A stretch of 64,000 bases of DNA, taken from Chitinophagales bacterium (GTDB lineage: Bacteria > Bacteroidota > Bacteroidia > Chitinophagales > Chitinophagaceae). Positions 39,504-48,556 of this stretch are shown piece by piece (position 1 is the first letter of the stretch; every line of letters starts with the position of its first letter). A program made the position numbers and the translations under genes. The stretch covers positions 1-64,000 of the forward strand of contig JAFLBN010000010.1 in NCBI GenBank assembly GCA_017303395.1. The letters run 5' to 3'. Below the pieces are notes generated by a model, which worked only from the letters and a program-made list of their open reading frames with translations, was not told where the DNA came from and ran no database searches.

Positions 39504-40022
39504 ATGATTAAACGTTTTACGCTTGCGCTGCTTTGCATGGCAAATCTGGCGTTTGCACAATCGGCAGAGCGACTGGCTGCCTACAAGGGAAATAATGTAA
39601 CACTCAGTTACCCTTCAAGTTGGAAGGTAGATGAAACAGGCACATATGGCCCAAAGTTGTTTCTATTTTCTCCACTGAAGGAAGGTGATGCATTTTCTGA
39701 AAATGTAAATCTTGTATTAGAAGGACTGAAGGATAGCGGCATAAGTTTGGATAAGTATTATGAGCTTGCTAAAGAGGCCATTAAAAAACTAATGACCAAC
39801 TACAAGCAGATAAGTAGCAGGAAGTTGAAAGATGCCAACGGAGATTATTATCAGTTTGAATATACAAGCGATCAGGGAGATTATCACTTATATATAATTC
39901 AGCGTGTGTGGTTGGTGAACAATGTAGCATATATACTCACCTCTGCTGCAGAACAAACGCAAATAGAGCAATACAGAAACACATTTACAGAAATAGCTAA
40001 GACATTCCGCATAAAAAAATAA
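39504..40022 (+). CDS. Exported PsbP-like protein
   Basis: 172 aa from ATG 39504 (MIKRFTLALLCMANLAFA, a signal peptide). The longer frame to 39450 is rejected because it would precede the signal. The mature part has the pattern of PsbP/DUF1795 domains: NVTLSYPSSWKVDETGTYG, LVLEGLKDSGISLDKYYELA, and a C-terminal NTFTEIAKTFRI. This is a small alpha/beta domain with no known catalytic residues. The function is unknown. Confidence 0.8.
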   Translation: MIKRFTLALLCMANLAFAQSAERLAAYKGNNVTLSYPSSWKVDETGTYGPKLFLFSPLKEGDAFSENVNLVLEGLKDSGISLDKYYELAKEAIKKLMTNYKQISSRKLKDANGDYYQFEYTSDQGDYHLYIIQRVWLVNNVAYILTSAAEQTQIEQYRNTFTEIAKTFRIKK

Positions 40023-40047
40023 CCACCTTTCGGGTGGTTATTTTTTT
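40013..40047. terminator. Terminator overlapping the PsbP-like stop
   Basis: AAAAAAATAACCACC, a 5-base loop and its complement ending in seven T's; bidirectional. The PsbP-like stop codon lies inside the left arm. Confidence 0.9.
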
Positions 40048-40065
40048 AAGTCTTTCTATAAATTA

Positions 40066-40710
40066 TTAAAGGAAAGTGTACCCCAGTGCTATCTGCACAG
40101 TACGTGTTTTCCATGTATCGGTAGCAGTATTATAGCTAAGGTCTGAAAGGCCGATGATATAACGTGCGCTCGCACGGAATTTAGCCAGATTCAGTTGCAG
40201 GCCAATAACACCCGACAGGTCGCCAGATTTGAACAATGTTTTCGTGTCTTTCAGCAGGTTCTGATTATCCTTTACACTCATCACACCACTATACTGTGGG
40301 CCCAGTTGCAACCACAGCGGGCCGCCAACTTTAAAATTCAGCAATACAGGTATGTTCAGGTAAGTAACTGCAAATTCGCCTTGTTTGTTAGAGTCTGCAA
40401 TGTTTACATAGTTAGTCTTTGCAGCCTGGTAGAAGTTTACTTTATTACCAGTGTATTTCACACTGCTCAACAGTATCTCAGCAGTTACACCCAGACGCTT
40501 GCGGCTTATACCACCAAATATACCGCCCACAAATCCCGGCTTATACCCGCTTTCCCATTCTTTACCGTCCAGATTGGCAAAGTTGGCACCTACTTTTATA
40601 CCCAAATCTACTTTTACAGGCAGTGCTTTGCTTACTGCGCCAACGCCCGGCTGTGCCATTGCCAGTACAGGCAATAATAATGTAGCTACTAACAGTTTGA
40701 AACGTTTCAT
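40066..40710 (-). CDS. PorT-type outer-membrane beta-barrel protein
   Basis: 214 aa. The signal peptide LLVATLLLPVLAMAQPG is followed by an eight-stranded-type barrel (VKVDLGIKVGANFANLDG, GFVGGIFGGISRKRLGVTAE, LWLQLGPQYSGVMS, and the terminal strand RTVQIALGYTFL with an aromatic C-terminal residue). It fits the outer-membrane beta-barrel (OMP_b-brl_2/PorT) family of Bacteroidota. PorT itself helps the T9SS in some species, but this paralogue is unassigned. Confidence 0.82.
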   Translation of the reverse strand: MKRFKLLVATLLLPVLAMAQPGVGAVSKALPVKVDLGIKVGANFANLDGKEWESGYKPGFVGGIFGGISRKRLGVTAEILLSSVKYTGNKVNFYQAAKTNYVNIADSNKQGEFAVTYLNIPVLLNFKVGGPLWLQLGPQYSGVMSVKDNQNLLKDTKTLFKSGDLSGVIGLQLNLAKFRASARYIIGLSDLSYNTATDTWKTRTVQIALGYTFL

Positions 40711-40746
40711 AATTCTTTCCTCTAGTGATTTTTTGTTTTATGCTTA

Positions 40747-40754
40747 CAAAGGTA
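40747..40754 (-). promoter_or_regulatory. -7 box of the outer-membrane barrel gene
   Basis: The minus strand reads TACCTTTG with a TTTG 15 bases upstream; the start codon follows 36 bases later. Confidence 0.45.
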
Positions 40755-40784
40755 TTAAAACACTGCACACAAAACGCTGTCTTG

Positions 40785-42386
40785 CTATTGTTCTGCTATT
40801 ACCAAAAACTCGTTGCGCAGCGGTTCTATATGGTTGTATAGTGCATTTAAATAGTCGTGCCCCATAGCAGCATAATAGCCAATGAAATTTTCATAGCGCT
40901 CCTGCAAAGAGCCATTGGGCGATATGCCGTTTTTCAATCGGGTAATGCGTTGCAACTGGTCGCTCATTTTGCGTTTTTCTGCACGTAGCATTTTCTTTTC
41001 CAGTGTTTGCAACTGATGCTTCATTTTTGCAAAAGCCGCCTCTGCACTGGCTTGCAGGGTAGGGTCCAGTTTTGTGGCTTTGTCCTTCAATTGTGCCAAT
41101 ACATTTTGTATTGCAGCAGTTTCTTCATCGGTATGCCAATTGTTGCTGCTGTGTTTGCCGATATAACTGCGTATCAGGGAAGATTCTGATTTAAACACGT
41201 CCTCTATACTGAAATGCAATTGCTGACGCAGTTTATTATACTGTGCAGGCATCCACAATACAGATTGGCGCAGTAGTACAACAGGATAGAATACTTTGTA
41301 GTTTTCAAACACAGGCTTCAGTTCCAGCCAGTAGGCCACCTCTGCACCACCACCTATAAAAGCTACATCGGGCAATATGCTTTCCTGAAAGATGCCGCGT
41401 AGTATCACATTCGGGCTGAAGCGTTCTGGGTGTGTTTCCAATTCTGTCATCAACGCATCTTCACTCCATTCTATTTCAGTATTCAGCACACGCCACTTGC
41501 CGTTGCGTTTTTCTATACGCTCGCGTATATCATCGCGCAGGTAAAAGAGGTTTATCATCCTCGGGTATGCCTGCACTTTATACTGCTCTTCCAGTGTTTC
41601 TATATGGTCATTTACCAGCACGTATGCCATGTGGTTTTGCAAATCGTCTTTCAGTATCGGTATGATTTGCTTTTTAAGTTCTGCCTCATCCGGGTTCAGC
41701 ACTACCAGTCCGTACCTGCCAAACAGTTCGTTGACAAGATACTGCGTAGCCTCGCCGATGGTTTGGTGTTGCAGGTATGCTTGTGTCAGTATGTCTTTCA
41801 GCACATCCAGATTTTCACCGGGAGGCCCCAATACTTTAAATACCTCATCCAGCAAAGGTTTCAGGCTGTTGGTATGCATACGCCCTACCGCACCCGTTTG
41901 CCCTGCTGCATCCCACACATACTTCTGGTTGTTGTAGCGGAAAGTGCCCAGTTCTTCAAGGTCATTATCCTCGCTACCCATATAATACACCGGTACAAAA
42001 TGTTTGTCGCTGTATTTGGTATTCAGCTCATCTGCCAGCTTGATGGCGTGCATTATTTTGTAGATGAAATACAGATAGCCCGTCATCAGGTTGGGCTGGT
42101 GTGCGGTGCAGATGGTATAAGTATTTTCATCTGCAAGGCGGTCTATATTTTCAATCAGTTTATCGTGCTTATTCAGCTCTGCATATTGTTTGTGCAGTAC
42201 ACTTACTAGTACTTTTCTGTTTACAGGGTATTTACTACGTGCAGCTATAGCCTGCGCAATGCCATCGGCATCGGGTGTGTAGTTATAGTATTGTTTGAGG
42301 TTGGGGTGAGCATTCAGATAATCCAGCACAAGGTCGCTGAAATTGCCCGTGTTGCTATATGGTATGTGTGTACAGTCAATATCCAT
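40785..42386 (-). CDS. bshC: Putative cysteine ligase BshC (bacillithiol synthesis)
   Basis: 533 aa. BshC adds cysteine to glucosaminyl-malate in the last step of bacillithiol biosynthesis (established for the family in Firmicutes, with homologues in Bacteroidota). Recognisable parts are the start CTHIPYSNTGNFSDLVLDYL, the core TAHQPNLMTGYLYFIYKI, VPVYYMGSEDNDLEELGTFR and VAFIGGGAEVAYWLELKPVF, followed by a coiled-coil segment (FAKMKHQLQTLEKKMLRAEK). bshA and bshB are not in the window. Bacillithiol could be the thiol used by the DinB-like proteins in this region (inference). Confidence 0.93.
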   Translation of the reverse strand: MDIDCTHIPYSNTGNFSDLVLDYLNAHPNLKQYYNYTPDADGIAQAIAARSKYPVNRKVLVSVLHKQYAELNKHDKLIENIDRLADENTYTICTAHQPNLMTGYLYFIYKIMHAIKLADELNTKYSDKHFVPVYYMGSEDNDLEELGTFRYNNQKYVWDAAGQTGAVGRMHTNSLKPLLDEVFKVLGPPGENLDVLKDILTQAYLQHQTIGEATQYLVNELFGRYGLVVLNPDEAELKKQIIPILKDDLQNHMAYVLVNDHIETLEEQYKVQAYPRMINLFYLRDDIRERIEKRNGKWRVLNTEIEWSEDALMTELETHPERFSPNVILRGIFQESILPDVAFIGGGAEVAYWLELKPVFENYKVFYPVVLLRQSVLWMPAQYNKLRQQLHFSIEDVFKSESSLIRSYIGKHSSNNWHTDEETAAIQNVLAQLKDKATKLDPTLQASAEAAFAKMKHQLQTLEKKMLRAEKRKMSDQLQRITRLKNGISPNGSLQERYENFIGYYAAMGHDYLNALYNHIEPLRNEFLVIAEQ

Positions 42387-42510
42387 TGCAGGGATTTGAA
42401 AGCGCTAAGTTAAGTCTAGGTTTTAATACTTGGGTTATTCGCTGATAAGGAAACTCAATATCTTTCTTATTACTAATAGATTACATCAATCCTCAAGGTA
42501 AATAGATACA

Positions 42511-42530
42511 AAAAACCGCCCGAAGGCGGC
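42511..42530 (-). terminator. Terminator of the T9SS gene at 42.6 kb
   Basis: On the minus strand GCCGCC-TTCG-GGCGG is followed by a run of T's, 25 bases after the stop codon. Confidence 0.85.
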
Positions 42531-42555
42531 TTATTGTGTGTATGTGCAATAAAGA

Positions 42556-43371
42556 CTACAGTTTTGTAAACGGAATCATTGTTGGTTTGCCCGTTGCGTT
42601 TTCAGCCGCTATGTACAGGTAGTAGGTACCTTGTTGCAGTTCAGCTACATCTGCAGTGTTGTTTTGGCCTGCCAGGTTCACCTCTTTTACTTTTTGGCCA
42701 TAGCTGTTATATATATACCCACTGGTTGCGCCTGCATTATTCAGTTGAATGTGCAATACACTTGTTGCAGGGTTAGGGTATAGTTGCACTGCATTTTCAA
42801 CATTGGCTATTGCTATGCCTGTTGTGCTTTCTGTCAGTGTTACCTGAGCAGTGTTAAATGCATCGTTATTGGTGCTGCCCGTACCGTCCACGCCATTTAC
42901 AGCTGCCGAAAGGGTTACTGTACCCGAACCTGCAGCAGGTGCTGTCCAGTCGAAAGACACAGACAAGCCAGATGCTGCTGTGATTGTGCCACTTTGCTCG
43001 GCAACAGAAATACCACCCGCGTTAGATATTTTAGACCCCGATGGAACATTTGAAATTGTTCCTATGCCGGAAGAACCTTTGGTTGCAGAGAACTGATAGC
43101 CAAACTTGCTGTAGCTGCTGTTGGTGCCTGTAATGGTAATGGTGTATTTCTTACCTGCTGTGTATTTATTGTTGGTAATGGTTGTTGCACCATCTTTCAC
43201 CGTAATGGCTACTACTGTTGCCGTGTTTTTAGCACCATGGCAATTGCCAGTAGAGCCGCAACCCGATATGGCTACGTGGCCGGCGCTTGCAGACGGACCG
43301 CCCGAATAGCTTGACAATGTAAGATAACTGATGCCTGCTATGGATGTAAATAGTAATACTTTAAGTTTCAT
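42556..43371 (-). CDS. T9SS protein with choice-of-anchor V-type domain
   Basis: 271 aa. Signal peptide LLFTSIAGISYLTLSSYSGG. The first domain has the pattern GPSASAGHVAISGCGSTGNC then HGAKNT, a paired-Cys feature of choice-of-anchor V (reeler-like) domains; the NCHG resembles a cytochrome c motif but lacks the CxxCH spacing. A beta-sandwich follows (FGYQFSATKGSSGIGTISNV). The C-terminus is a T9SS sorting domain (QLYPNPATSVLHIQLNNAG and QQGTYYLYIAAENATGKP). It is a surface-exposed protein of unknown role. Confidence 0.82.
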   Translation of the reverse strand: MKLKVLLFTSIAGISYLTLSSYSGGPSASAGHVAISGCGSTGNCHGAKNTATVVAITVKDGATTITNNKYTAGKKYTITITGTNSSYSKFGYQFSATKGSSGIGTISNVPSGSKISNAGGISVAEQSGTITAASGLSVSFDWTAPAAGSGTVTLSAAVNGVDGTGSTNNDAFNTAQVTLTESTTGIAIANVENAVQLYPNPATSVLHIQLNNAGATSGYIYNSYGQKVKEVNLAGQNNTADVAELQQGTYYLYIAAENATGKPTMIPFTKL

Positions 43372-43442
43372 AATTTTTTTAATTGTTTGTATTAGTGAAG
43401 TTCGTATTGCAGTTTTAGACTATTGTTATAAAAAAAGGGTAT

Positions 43443-44273
43443 TTACTTATAAATATCCGAAACCGCGGTTTGCAGTTCGGTTGGTGTCATGCCTGTATGA
43501 GATTTAATAAATCCGCTGAAATTTGATTGGCTGTCAAAGTTTAACTCAAAAGCAATTTCTTTAAGACTCATTTCATTCAATAAAAGCAACCTTCGTATTT
43601 CCAGCAGCAATTCTTCATGTATTATTTCAAGTGCAGATTTGCCCAAAGATTTCTTGCAGGTATTATTTAGTTTGTCGGGGCTGCAATTCAACATGGCTGC
43701 ATATTCAGCAACTTTCTTATTGGTTCTTATGTGTGTTGTGGTAAGTGCCAAGTACTCGTTCAGCAAATTGTGTTCTCTGCTGTCTGCCTTGCCTGTATTC
43801 AGTTCTACAAGCGATAACAGTATTATTTGCAGGTAGCTGTATGCCTTGTATTTTGTAAGCGAATTGGCAGGTACTTGTACGGTCATCAATTCTTTGATGC
43901 ACTCTGCAAGAGTATATAAATGTTGAAAGGGTTTTGCTTCAAGGTTTATCAGTGCGGTTGAGTTATACAGATTGTAGTGGTTTATTGGGCGTATATGTTC
44001 AAATATGTTTTTCCTGAACTGCAACACCAATCCGTTTGCCGTGTTGCGATGCATCAGGTGTATCTGCCCCGGGTATATAACATATATCTGTCCCCCCGAA
44101 ATAGTGTAGGATGTAAAGTCTATAAGTTGAGAGCCGTTGCCTTCGTTTACAAAGATGATCTCAAAATAATCGTGCCTGTGCATCTTTGTAAAATCGTACG
44201 GATTGCTGTAGTCCAACGATTCTATCATCAGCAGTCTGTCAGGTTGGTGTAGCTCTACATAGTTTATATCCAT
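43443..44273 (-). CDS. AraC-family transcriptional regulator
   Basis: 276 aa from ATG 44273 (MDINYVELHQPDRLLMIESL). The N-terminal cupin-like sensor domain includes MHRHDYFEIIFVNEGNGSQL and GGQIYVIYPGQIHLMH. The C-terminal double helix-turn-helix begins NKKVAEYAAMLNCSPDKLNN and ends SLKEIAFELNFDSQSNFSGF then IKSHTGMTPTELQ. This is a complete AraC/XylS regulator with unknown inducer. Nothing flanking points to a target. The 209-base gap to radC carries repeated ACGTAT-like steps that could be operators, but this is weak. Confidence 0.9.
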   Translation of the reverse strand: MDINYVELHQPDRLLMIESLDYSNPYDFTKMHRHDYFEIIFVNEGNGSQLIDFTSYTISGGQIYVIYPGQIHLMHRNTANGLVLQFRKNIFEHIRPINHYNLYNSTALINLEAKPFQHLYTLAECIKELMTVQVPANSLTKYKAYSYLQIILLSLVELNTGKADSREHNLLNEYLALTTTHIRTNKKVAEYAAMLNCSPDKLNNTCKKSLGKSALEIIHEELLLEIRRLLLLNEMSLKEIAFELNFDSQSNFSGFIKSHTGMTPTELQTAVSDIYK

Positions 44274-44444
44274 ACGAAGGGAAAAGAAATCGATTAAAAC
44301 TATCAAATCATACTATTGCAACAAAAAATGTTAATCTATAACGGTATAATGTACGGATGAACGTATTTTATAGTTTGTTATAACGTATGTTTCTGGGTTT
44401 TTGTTGGTAAATAACATAAGACAGACTTGCCTGTGTATGCAATC

Positions 44445-44475
44445 TTCGCTTTTACAAACAGGATATTTACATTTG
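44445..44475 (+). promoter_or_regulatory. radC promoter, leaderless type
   Basis: TTCG (-33, one mismatch) at 44445-44448, a 19-base spacer and TACATTTG (-7) at 44468-44475. The ATG follows after only seven bases. Confidence 0.6.
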
Positions 44476-44482
44476 ATATACC

Positions 44483-45166
44483 ATGTCCAACAGTATAAAA
44501 AACTGGTCTGAAGACGAACGCCCGCGCGAAAAAATGCTCCTGAAGGGAGCCGCAGCATTGTCTGATGCCGAACTCCTTGCCATCCTTATATCCAGCGGTA
44601 CCAAAGAAAAGTCTGCGCTCGACCTTGCACGCGATATCCTCGGGCTGGCACAAAACAACCTGCACGAGCTTGGCAGGCTTGGTGTGTTGGAACTGCAAAA
44701 GACTAAAGGCATTGGCGAAGCCCGAGCCATCACCATAGCTGCCGCATTAGAGCTTGGCCGCCGCAGGCAAATGGGTGAGGCATTGCAACGTACTGCCATT
44801 ACCCAAAGCGGCGATGCAGCAGAAATAGCCATTCCCCTGATGCGCGACCTGAGCCACGAAGTGTTCTGTGTTTTCTACCTCAACCAGAGCAATAAGATAC
44901 TCCGCTACGAAATCATCAGCAGTGGCGGGCTTACGGGTACGGTGGCAGATATCCGCATTATGCTCAAAAATGCCCTGCTGCAAAATGCCAATAAGCTGAT
45001 AATAGCCCACAACCACCCATCGGGCAATCTGCAACCCAGCCATGCCGATAAAGAGCTGACACGCAAATTGCGGGAAGCTGCTGAGTACATGGATATTAAG
45101 CTTTTAGACCATCTGATAATAGCCGGAACAAATTACCTGAGCATGGCAGATGAGGGCATTATTTAG
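44483..45166 (+). CDS. radC: RadC/UPF0758 JAMM-motif protein
   Basis: 227 aa. The N-terminal helix-hairpin-helix-like region is followed by a JAMM-type metal-binding motif, IAHNHPSGNLQPSHADKELT (H-x-H-x7-S-x2-D). Members are annotated as DNA-repair proteins, but the role is doubtful; some are tied to mobile elements or natural transformation. It is chromosomal and complete here. It starts after a promoter that fits a leaderless mRNA. Confidence 0.92.
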   Translation: MSNSIKNWSEDERPREKMLLKGAAALSDAELLAILISSGTKEKSALDLARDILGLAQNNLHELGRLGVLELQKTKGIGEARAITIAAALELGRRRQMGEALQRTAITQSGDAAEIAIPLMRDLSHEVFCVFYLNQSNKILRYEIISSGGLTGTVADIRIMLKNALLQNANKLIIAHNHPSGNLQPSHADKELTRKLREAAEYMDIKLLDHLIIAGTNYLSMADEGII

Positions 45167-45237
45167 TGCCAGTTAATTGCTATATTGCACTGCTCTGCGA
45201 GCATTTATATAATAAAATACCATATAGGTAGTCCGTA

Positions 45238-46224
45238 ATGCTAAAGATAGGTGTAATAGGTGCCGGCCACTTGGGCAAGATTCATATTCAACAGTGGAAA
45301 GAAGTGCCAACAGTTCAGCTTATAGGGTTCTTCGACCCCAGCGATGAGCAGGCTGAAAAAGCCATTGCCGAATACAATGTAACAAGGTACACCGATATAG
45401 ATGCCCTGATACAGGAAGCTGATGCACTGGATATTGTTGCACCTACCACCAACCACTACGATATTGCCAAGAAATGCCTGCTGGCAGGTAAACACTTCTT
45501 TATAGAAAAGCCGCTTGCCAATACACTGGAAGAAGGGCGCGAACTGGTGAAGTTGGTAAAAGAAGCAGGTGTAAAATGCCAGGTAGGCCACGTAGAGCGT
45601 TACAACCCCGCATACCTTGCGCTGACAGAAGAAACGCTGCAGCCCATGTTCATAGAGGCACACAGGCTGTCACAATTCAATCCGCGTGGTACGGATGTGT
45701 CTGTAATCCTCGACCTGATGATACACGATATAGATATTGTGATGCACCTGGTGAAGAGCCCTGTGCGCCGTATATCTGCAAGTGGTGTATCCGTTATCAG
45801 CGAAACGGCAGATATCGCCAACGCACGCATAGAGTTTGATAACGGTTGTGTGGCAAACCTTACAGCAAGCCGTATATCGCTGAAGAAAATGCGCAAGCTA
45901 CGCCTCTTCCAACGCGATGCTTATATCAGTGTAGATTTTCTGGATAAGAAAACAGAAATAGTACGCCTGAAGGATGATGACGGCCCGCGTGGCATGTTCG
46001 ATTTTCCGCTGGATATGCCAAACGGCGAAAAGAAAGTAATATCCATGCAAATGCCGGAGGTTACCCCATCCAACGCTATCCGTAGCGAACTGGCAGAATT
46101 TGCAGATGCCATCATAAATGACAAACCTGTGAAAGTAAGTGTGTATGACGGCTTTCAGGCTATGGATGTAGCCCATCAGATTCTGAAGAAAATGAGCCTT
46201 CATAACGAATTACATAACGTTTAG
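45238..46224 (+). CDS. Gfo/Idh/MocA-family NAD(P)-dependent oxidoreductase
   Basis: 328 aa. The N-terminal Rossmann fold is IGVIGAGHLGKIHIQQWKEV, then FDPSDEQAEKA. The central motif HFFIEKPLANTLEEGRELVK includes the EKP of the family, and VGHVERYNPAYLAL resembles the catalytic His region. The C-terminal domain shows DLMIHDIDIVMHLVKSPVRR. Sugar or sugar-nucleotide substrates are likely. With the next two genes it may form a small envelope-glycan operon: gaps are 47 bp and 5 bp. The exact substrate is unknown. Confidence 0.9.
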   Translation: MLKIGVIGAGHLGKIHIQQWKEVPTVQLIGFFDPSDEQAEKAIAEYNVTRYTDIDALIQEADALDIVAPTTNHYDIAKKCLLAGKHFFIEKPLANTLEEGRELVKLVKEAGVKCQVGHVERYNPAYLALTEETLQPMFIEAHRLSQFNPRGTDVSVILDLMIHDIDIVMHLVKSPVRRISASGVSVISETADIANARIEFDNGCVANLTASRISLKKMRKLRLFQRDAYISVDFLDKKTEIVRLKDDDGPRGMFDFPLDMPNGEKKVISMQMPEVTPSNAIRSELAEFADAIINDKPVKVSVYDGFQAMDVAHQILKKMSLHNELHNV

Positions 46225-46271
46225 CACAATTATTGCTTATAGAATAGACAGGTACTTTGACAGATTACATA

Positions 46272-47129
46272 ATGAGAGTATTAACAACAGCAGTAATAGC
46301 TGCGGCCTTCTTTGTGCAGGGCTGCAATCTGATTAATCCGGCAGAAAAGATACCAACCTATATAAGGGTGGATTCCTTCAAGGTAAAGACGAACGAACCA
46401 AGCCGTACAGGCAGTGCCAGCAGCCGCATTACCAGTGCTTTTGTATATGTTGACAACTCTTTTATCGGAGCATACGATGTGCCTTCAACTATTCCATTAC
46501 TGATAGACAGAGATGCAGTAGTTACATTAGGTCCAGGCATTAACTACAGTGGGCTGAAGACCTATCAGTATTTATATTCTTTTTATAATAATGATACCGT
46601 TACCGTAAAGCATGCACCAGGGAAGACTGTTAACTATGGAGCATATGCAAAGTACACAGATGCTGCACAGTTTCGTTGGATAGAGGATTTTGAAACCGGT
46701 AATTCATTAACCGAGCTTGATGAAAATAGCGACACTGATACATCACTGATACGTAGTACAGACCCTGCAAAGATATACGAGGGTGGTGGTGTAGGGCAGA
46801 TAATACTGACAGGTACCAAAACGAAATCAGAGTCTATCAATAATAAAGACATTACTGTAAAACAAGGTGAAGGTTTTATTGAGGTAAACTACAAGTGCAA
46901 TGTACCTTTTGAATTTGGCTTACAAACAACTATCAACGGAGCCATTTATTATGAGCCGATAGCTGGTGCCAATGTCAGTGAAAGCTGGAATAAAATATAT
47001 ATAGGTATCCAATCTTTTCTTGGCTCGTATAATGCCACAGCCGTAAGGGTAGTAATAAAAACCAAACTGCCGGATGGACAAAGTAGTGGGTATGTATATC
47101 TCGATAACATCAAACTGATTACGTACTAA
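46272..47129 (+). CDS. Putative lipoprotein in the sugar transferase run
   Basis: 285 aa from ATG 46272 (MRVLTTAVIAAAFFVQGCNL), with a lipobox-like FVQGC giving Cys18; the upstream TTG start is unlikely. The mature protein is beta-rich with a first region YIRVDSFKVKTNEPSRTGSA and a second region FRWIEDFETGNSLTELDENS that resembles a carbohydrate-binding or LamG-like fold. No catalytic motif is seen. It sits directly before the sugar transferase gene (5 bp), so a role in polysaccharide export or assembly is possible. Confidence 0.75.
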   Translation: MRVLTTAVIAAAFFVQGCNLINPAEKIPTYIRVDSFKVKTNEPSRTGSASSRITSAFVYVDNSFIGAYDVPSTIPLLIDRDAVVTLGPGINYSGLKTYQYLYSFYNNDTVTVKHAPGKTVNYGAYAKYTDAAQFRWIEDFETGNSLTELDENSDTDTSLIRSTDPAKIYEGGGVGQIILTGTKTKSESINNKDITVKQGEGFIEVNYKCNVPFEFGLQTTINGAIYYEPIAGANVSESWNKIYIGIQSFLGSYNATAVRVVIKTKLPDGQSSGYVYLDNIKLITY

Positions 47130-47134
47130 GGCCG

Positions 47135-48556
47135 ATGCTGACTCCACTCAAAAAGAGAGCTATCCGCCGATTGGCAATTGCAGACTATTTTACGGCGGCT
47201 GTATCCTGGATGGTATTCTGGGCATATCGCCATACGCTGTTAGATGGTATCAGTTTTGCCGATTCATTCAGCCATTTTCAGATAAGGGATTACTTGTTTG
47301 GTATCTTATTGATTCCCGGTGGTTGGTTGTTGCTTTATCTTTTTTCGGGTACTTATTTCGATCTTTATCGCAAATCGCGCCTAAACGAAATCAACCGTAC
47401 ACTTATATCCTGCATATTGGGTAGTATCATGGTGTCGTTGTTTGTATTTGCAAATGATGCAACTCACTATTCCTACTTCATCCGTATGACGGGGCGCTAC
47501 CTGCTTATACACACTGCTATCACATTATTCGTCAGAATGATTATCCTTAACAGGGTAAAGGCAAATATCATTAGTGGTAAAGTAGGTTTCAATACACTCA
47601 TCATTGGTGGCAATCAGAAAGCTATTGATGTATATCAACAAATGAAGGATAGCCCGAAGGCTTTGGGCAATTTCTTCAAAGGCTTTATCTATTCCAATCT
47701 GGAATCTGCCAATGGTATGAGCAAATACCTGCCGCAACTTGGCAATCTTGCAGAGCTGGAGAGTATTATTGATGAGCATGGCATTGAAGAAGTAGTTGTA
47801 GCTGTAGACTCATCAGAACACCACCTCTTAGAAAACATACTGACACGTCTCAGTTATCGCCCTGTAGTGGTAAAAGTACTGCCCGATTTGTACGATATCA
47901 TATCAGGTTCTGTAAAGACCAGCAATGTGTACGATGCCGTGCTGATACATATACATCCCGACCTGATGCCAGACTGGCAAAGGGTTTGCAAACGTACTAT
48001 AGACATCATAGCATCATTGTTTGCACTGCTATTGCTATCGCCTGTGTACATCTTTGCAGCTATCAAAGTCATGTTGTCTTCCAAAGGCCCCATCATCTAT
48101 AAGCAAGAACGCATCGGGCTTTTTGGGCGTCCGTTCTACATCTACAAGTTCCGCTCTATGTACACAGATGCTGAAGTAAGAGGGCCTGCGCTAAGTAGTA
48201 AAGACGATAAGCGCATCACACCGTGGGGGCGTATCATGCGCAAATGGCGTATAGATGAGTTACCTCAGTTTGTGAACATTCTGAAGGGCGATATGTCGCT
48301 TGTAGGTCCGCGTCCGGAGCGTAAGCACTTTATTGATATCATCAGCCAGACACACCCACACTACAAATACCTGCACAAAGTAAAGCCCGGGCTTACCTCA
48401 TGGGGTATGGTACAATTTGGCTATGCTGAAAACGTAGGTGAAATGATGGAGCGTATGAAGTACGACCTGCTTTATATCGAGAACTGCTCACTCGCACTCG
48501 ATATCAAAATCATGCTCTATACCTTAATGGTGATTTTCCAGGGACGTGGGAAATAG
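47135..48556 (+). CDS. Undecaprenyl-phosphate sugar phosphotransferase (bacterial sugar transferase)
   Basis: 473 aa initiating glycosyltransferase of exopolysaccharide or O-antigen synthesis. It has N-terminal transmembrane helices (residues ~10-140) and a CoA-binding-like Rossmann domain (FNTLIIGGNQKAIDVYQQMK). A last membrane segment (TIDIIASLFALLLLSPVYIF) leads into the catalytic domain YKQERIGLFGRPFYIYKFRS, RIDELPQFVNILKGDMSLVG and PRPERKHFIDII. It transfers a sugar-1-phosphate to the lipid carrier. Its last 33 bases overlap the end of the convergent folC gene. Confidence 0.92.
   Translation: MLTPLKKRAIRRLAIADYFTAAVSWMVFWAYRHTLLDGISFADSFSHFQIRDYLFGILLIPGGWLLLYLFSGTYFDLYRKSRLNEINRTLISCILGSIMVSLFVFANDATHYSYFIRMTGRYLLIHTAITLFVRMIILNRVKANIISGKVGFNTLIIGGNQKAIDVYQQMKDSPKALGNFFKGFIYSNLESANGMSKYLPQLGNLAELESIIDEHGIEEVVVAVDSSEHHLLENILTRLSYRPVVVKVLPDLYDIISGSVKTSNVYDAVLIHIHPDLMPDWQRVCKRTIDIIASLFALLLLSPVYIFAAIKVMLSSKGPIIYKQERIGLFGRPFYIYKFRSMYTDAEVRGPALSSKDDKRITPWGRIMRKWRIDELPQFVNILKGDMSLVGPRPERKHFIDIISQTHPHYKYLHKVKPGLTSWGMVQFGYAENVGEMMERMKYDLLYIENCSLALDIKIMLYTLMVIFQGRGK

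Noticed and set aside
42556-43371. A cytochrome c-type heme site suggested by GNCHGAK
   Set aside because: The second Cys is not in CxxCH spacing; the pattern fits a choice-of-anchor V domain.
44274-44482. Operator sites for the AraC regulator in the gap before radC (ACGTAT-like steps)
   Set aside because: The repeats are short and irregular and no clear arrangement relative to a promoter could be supported.
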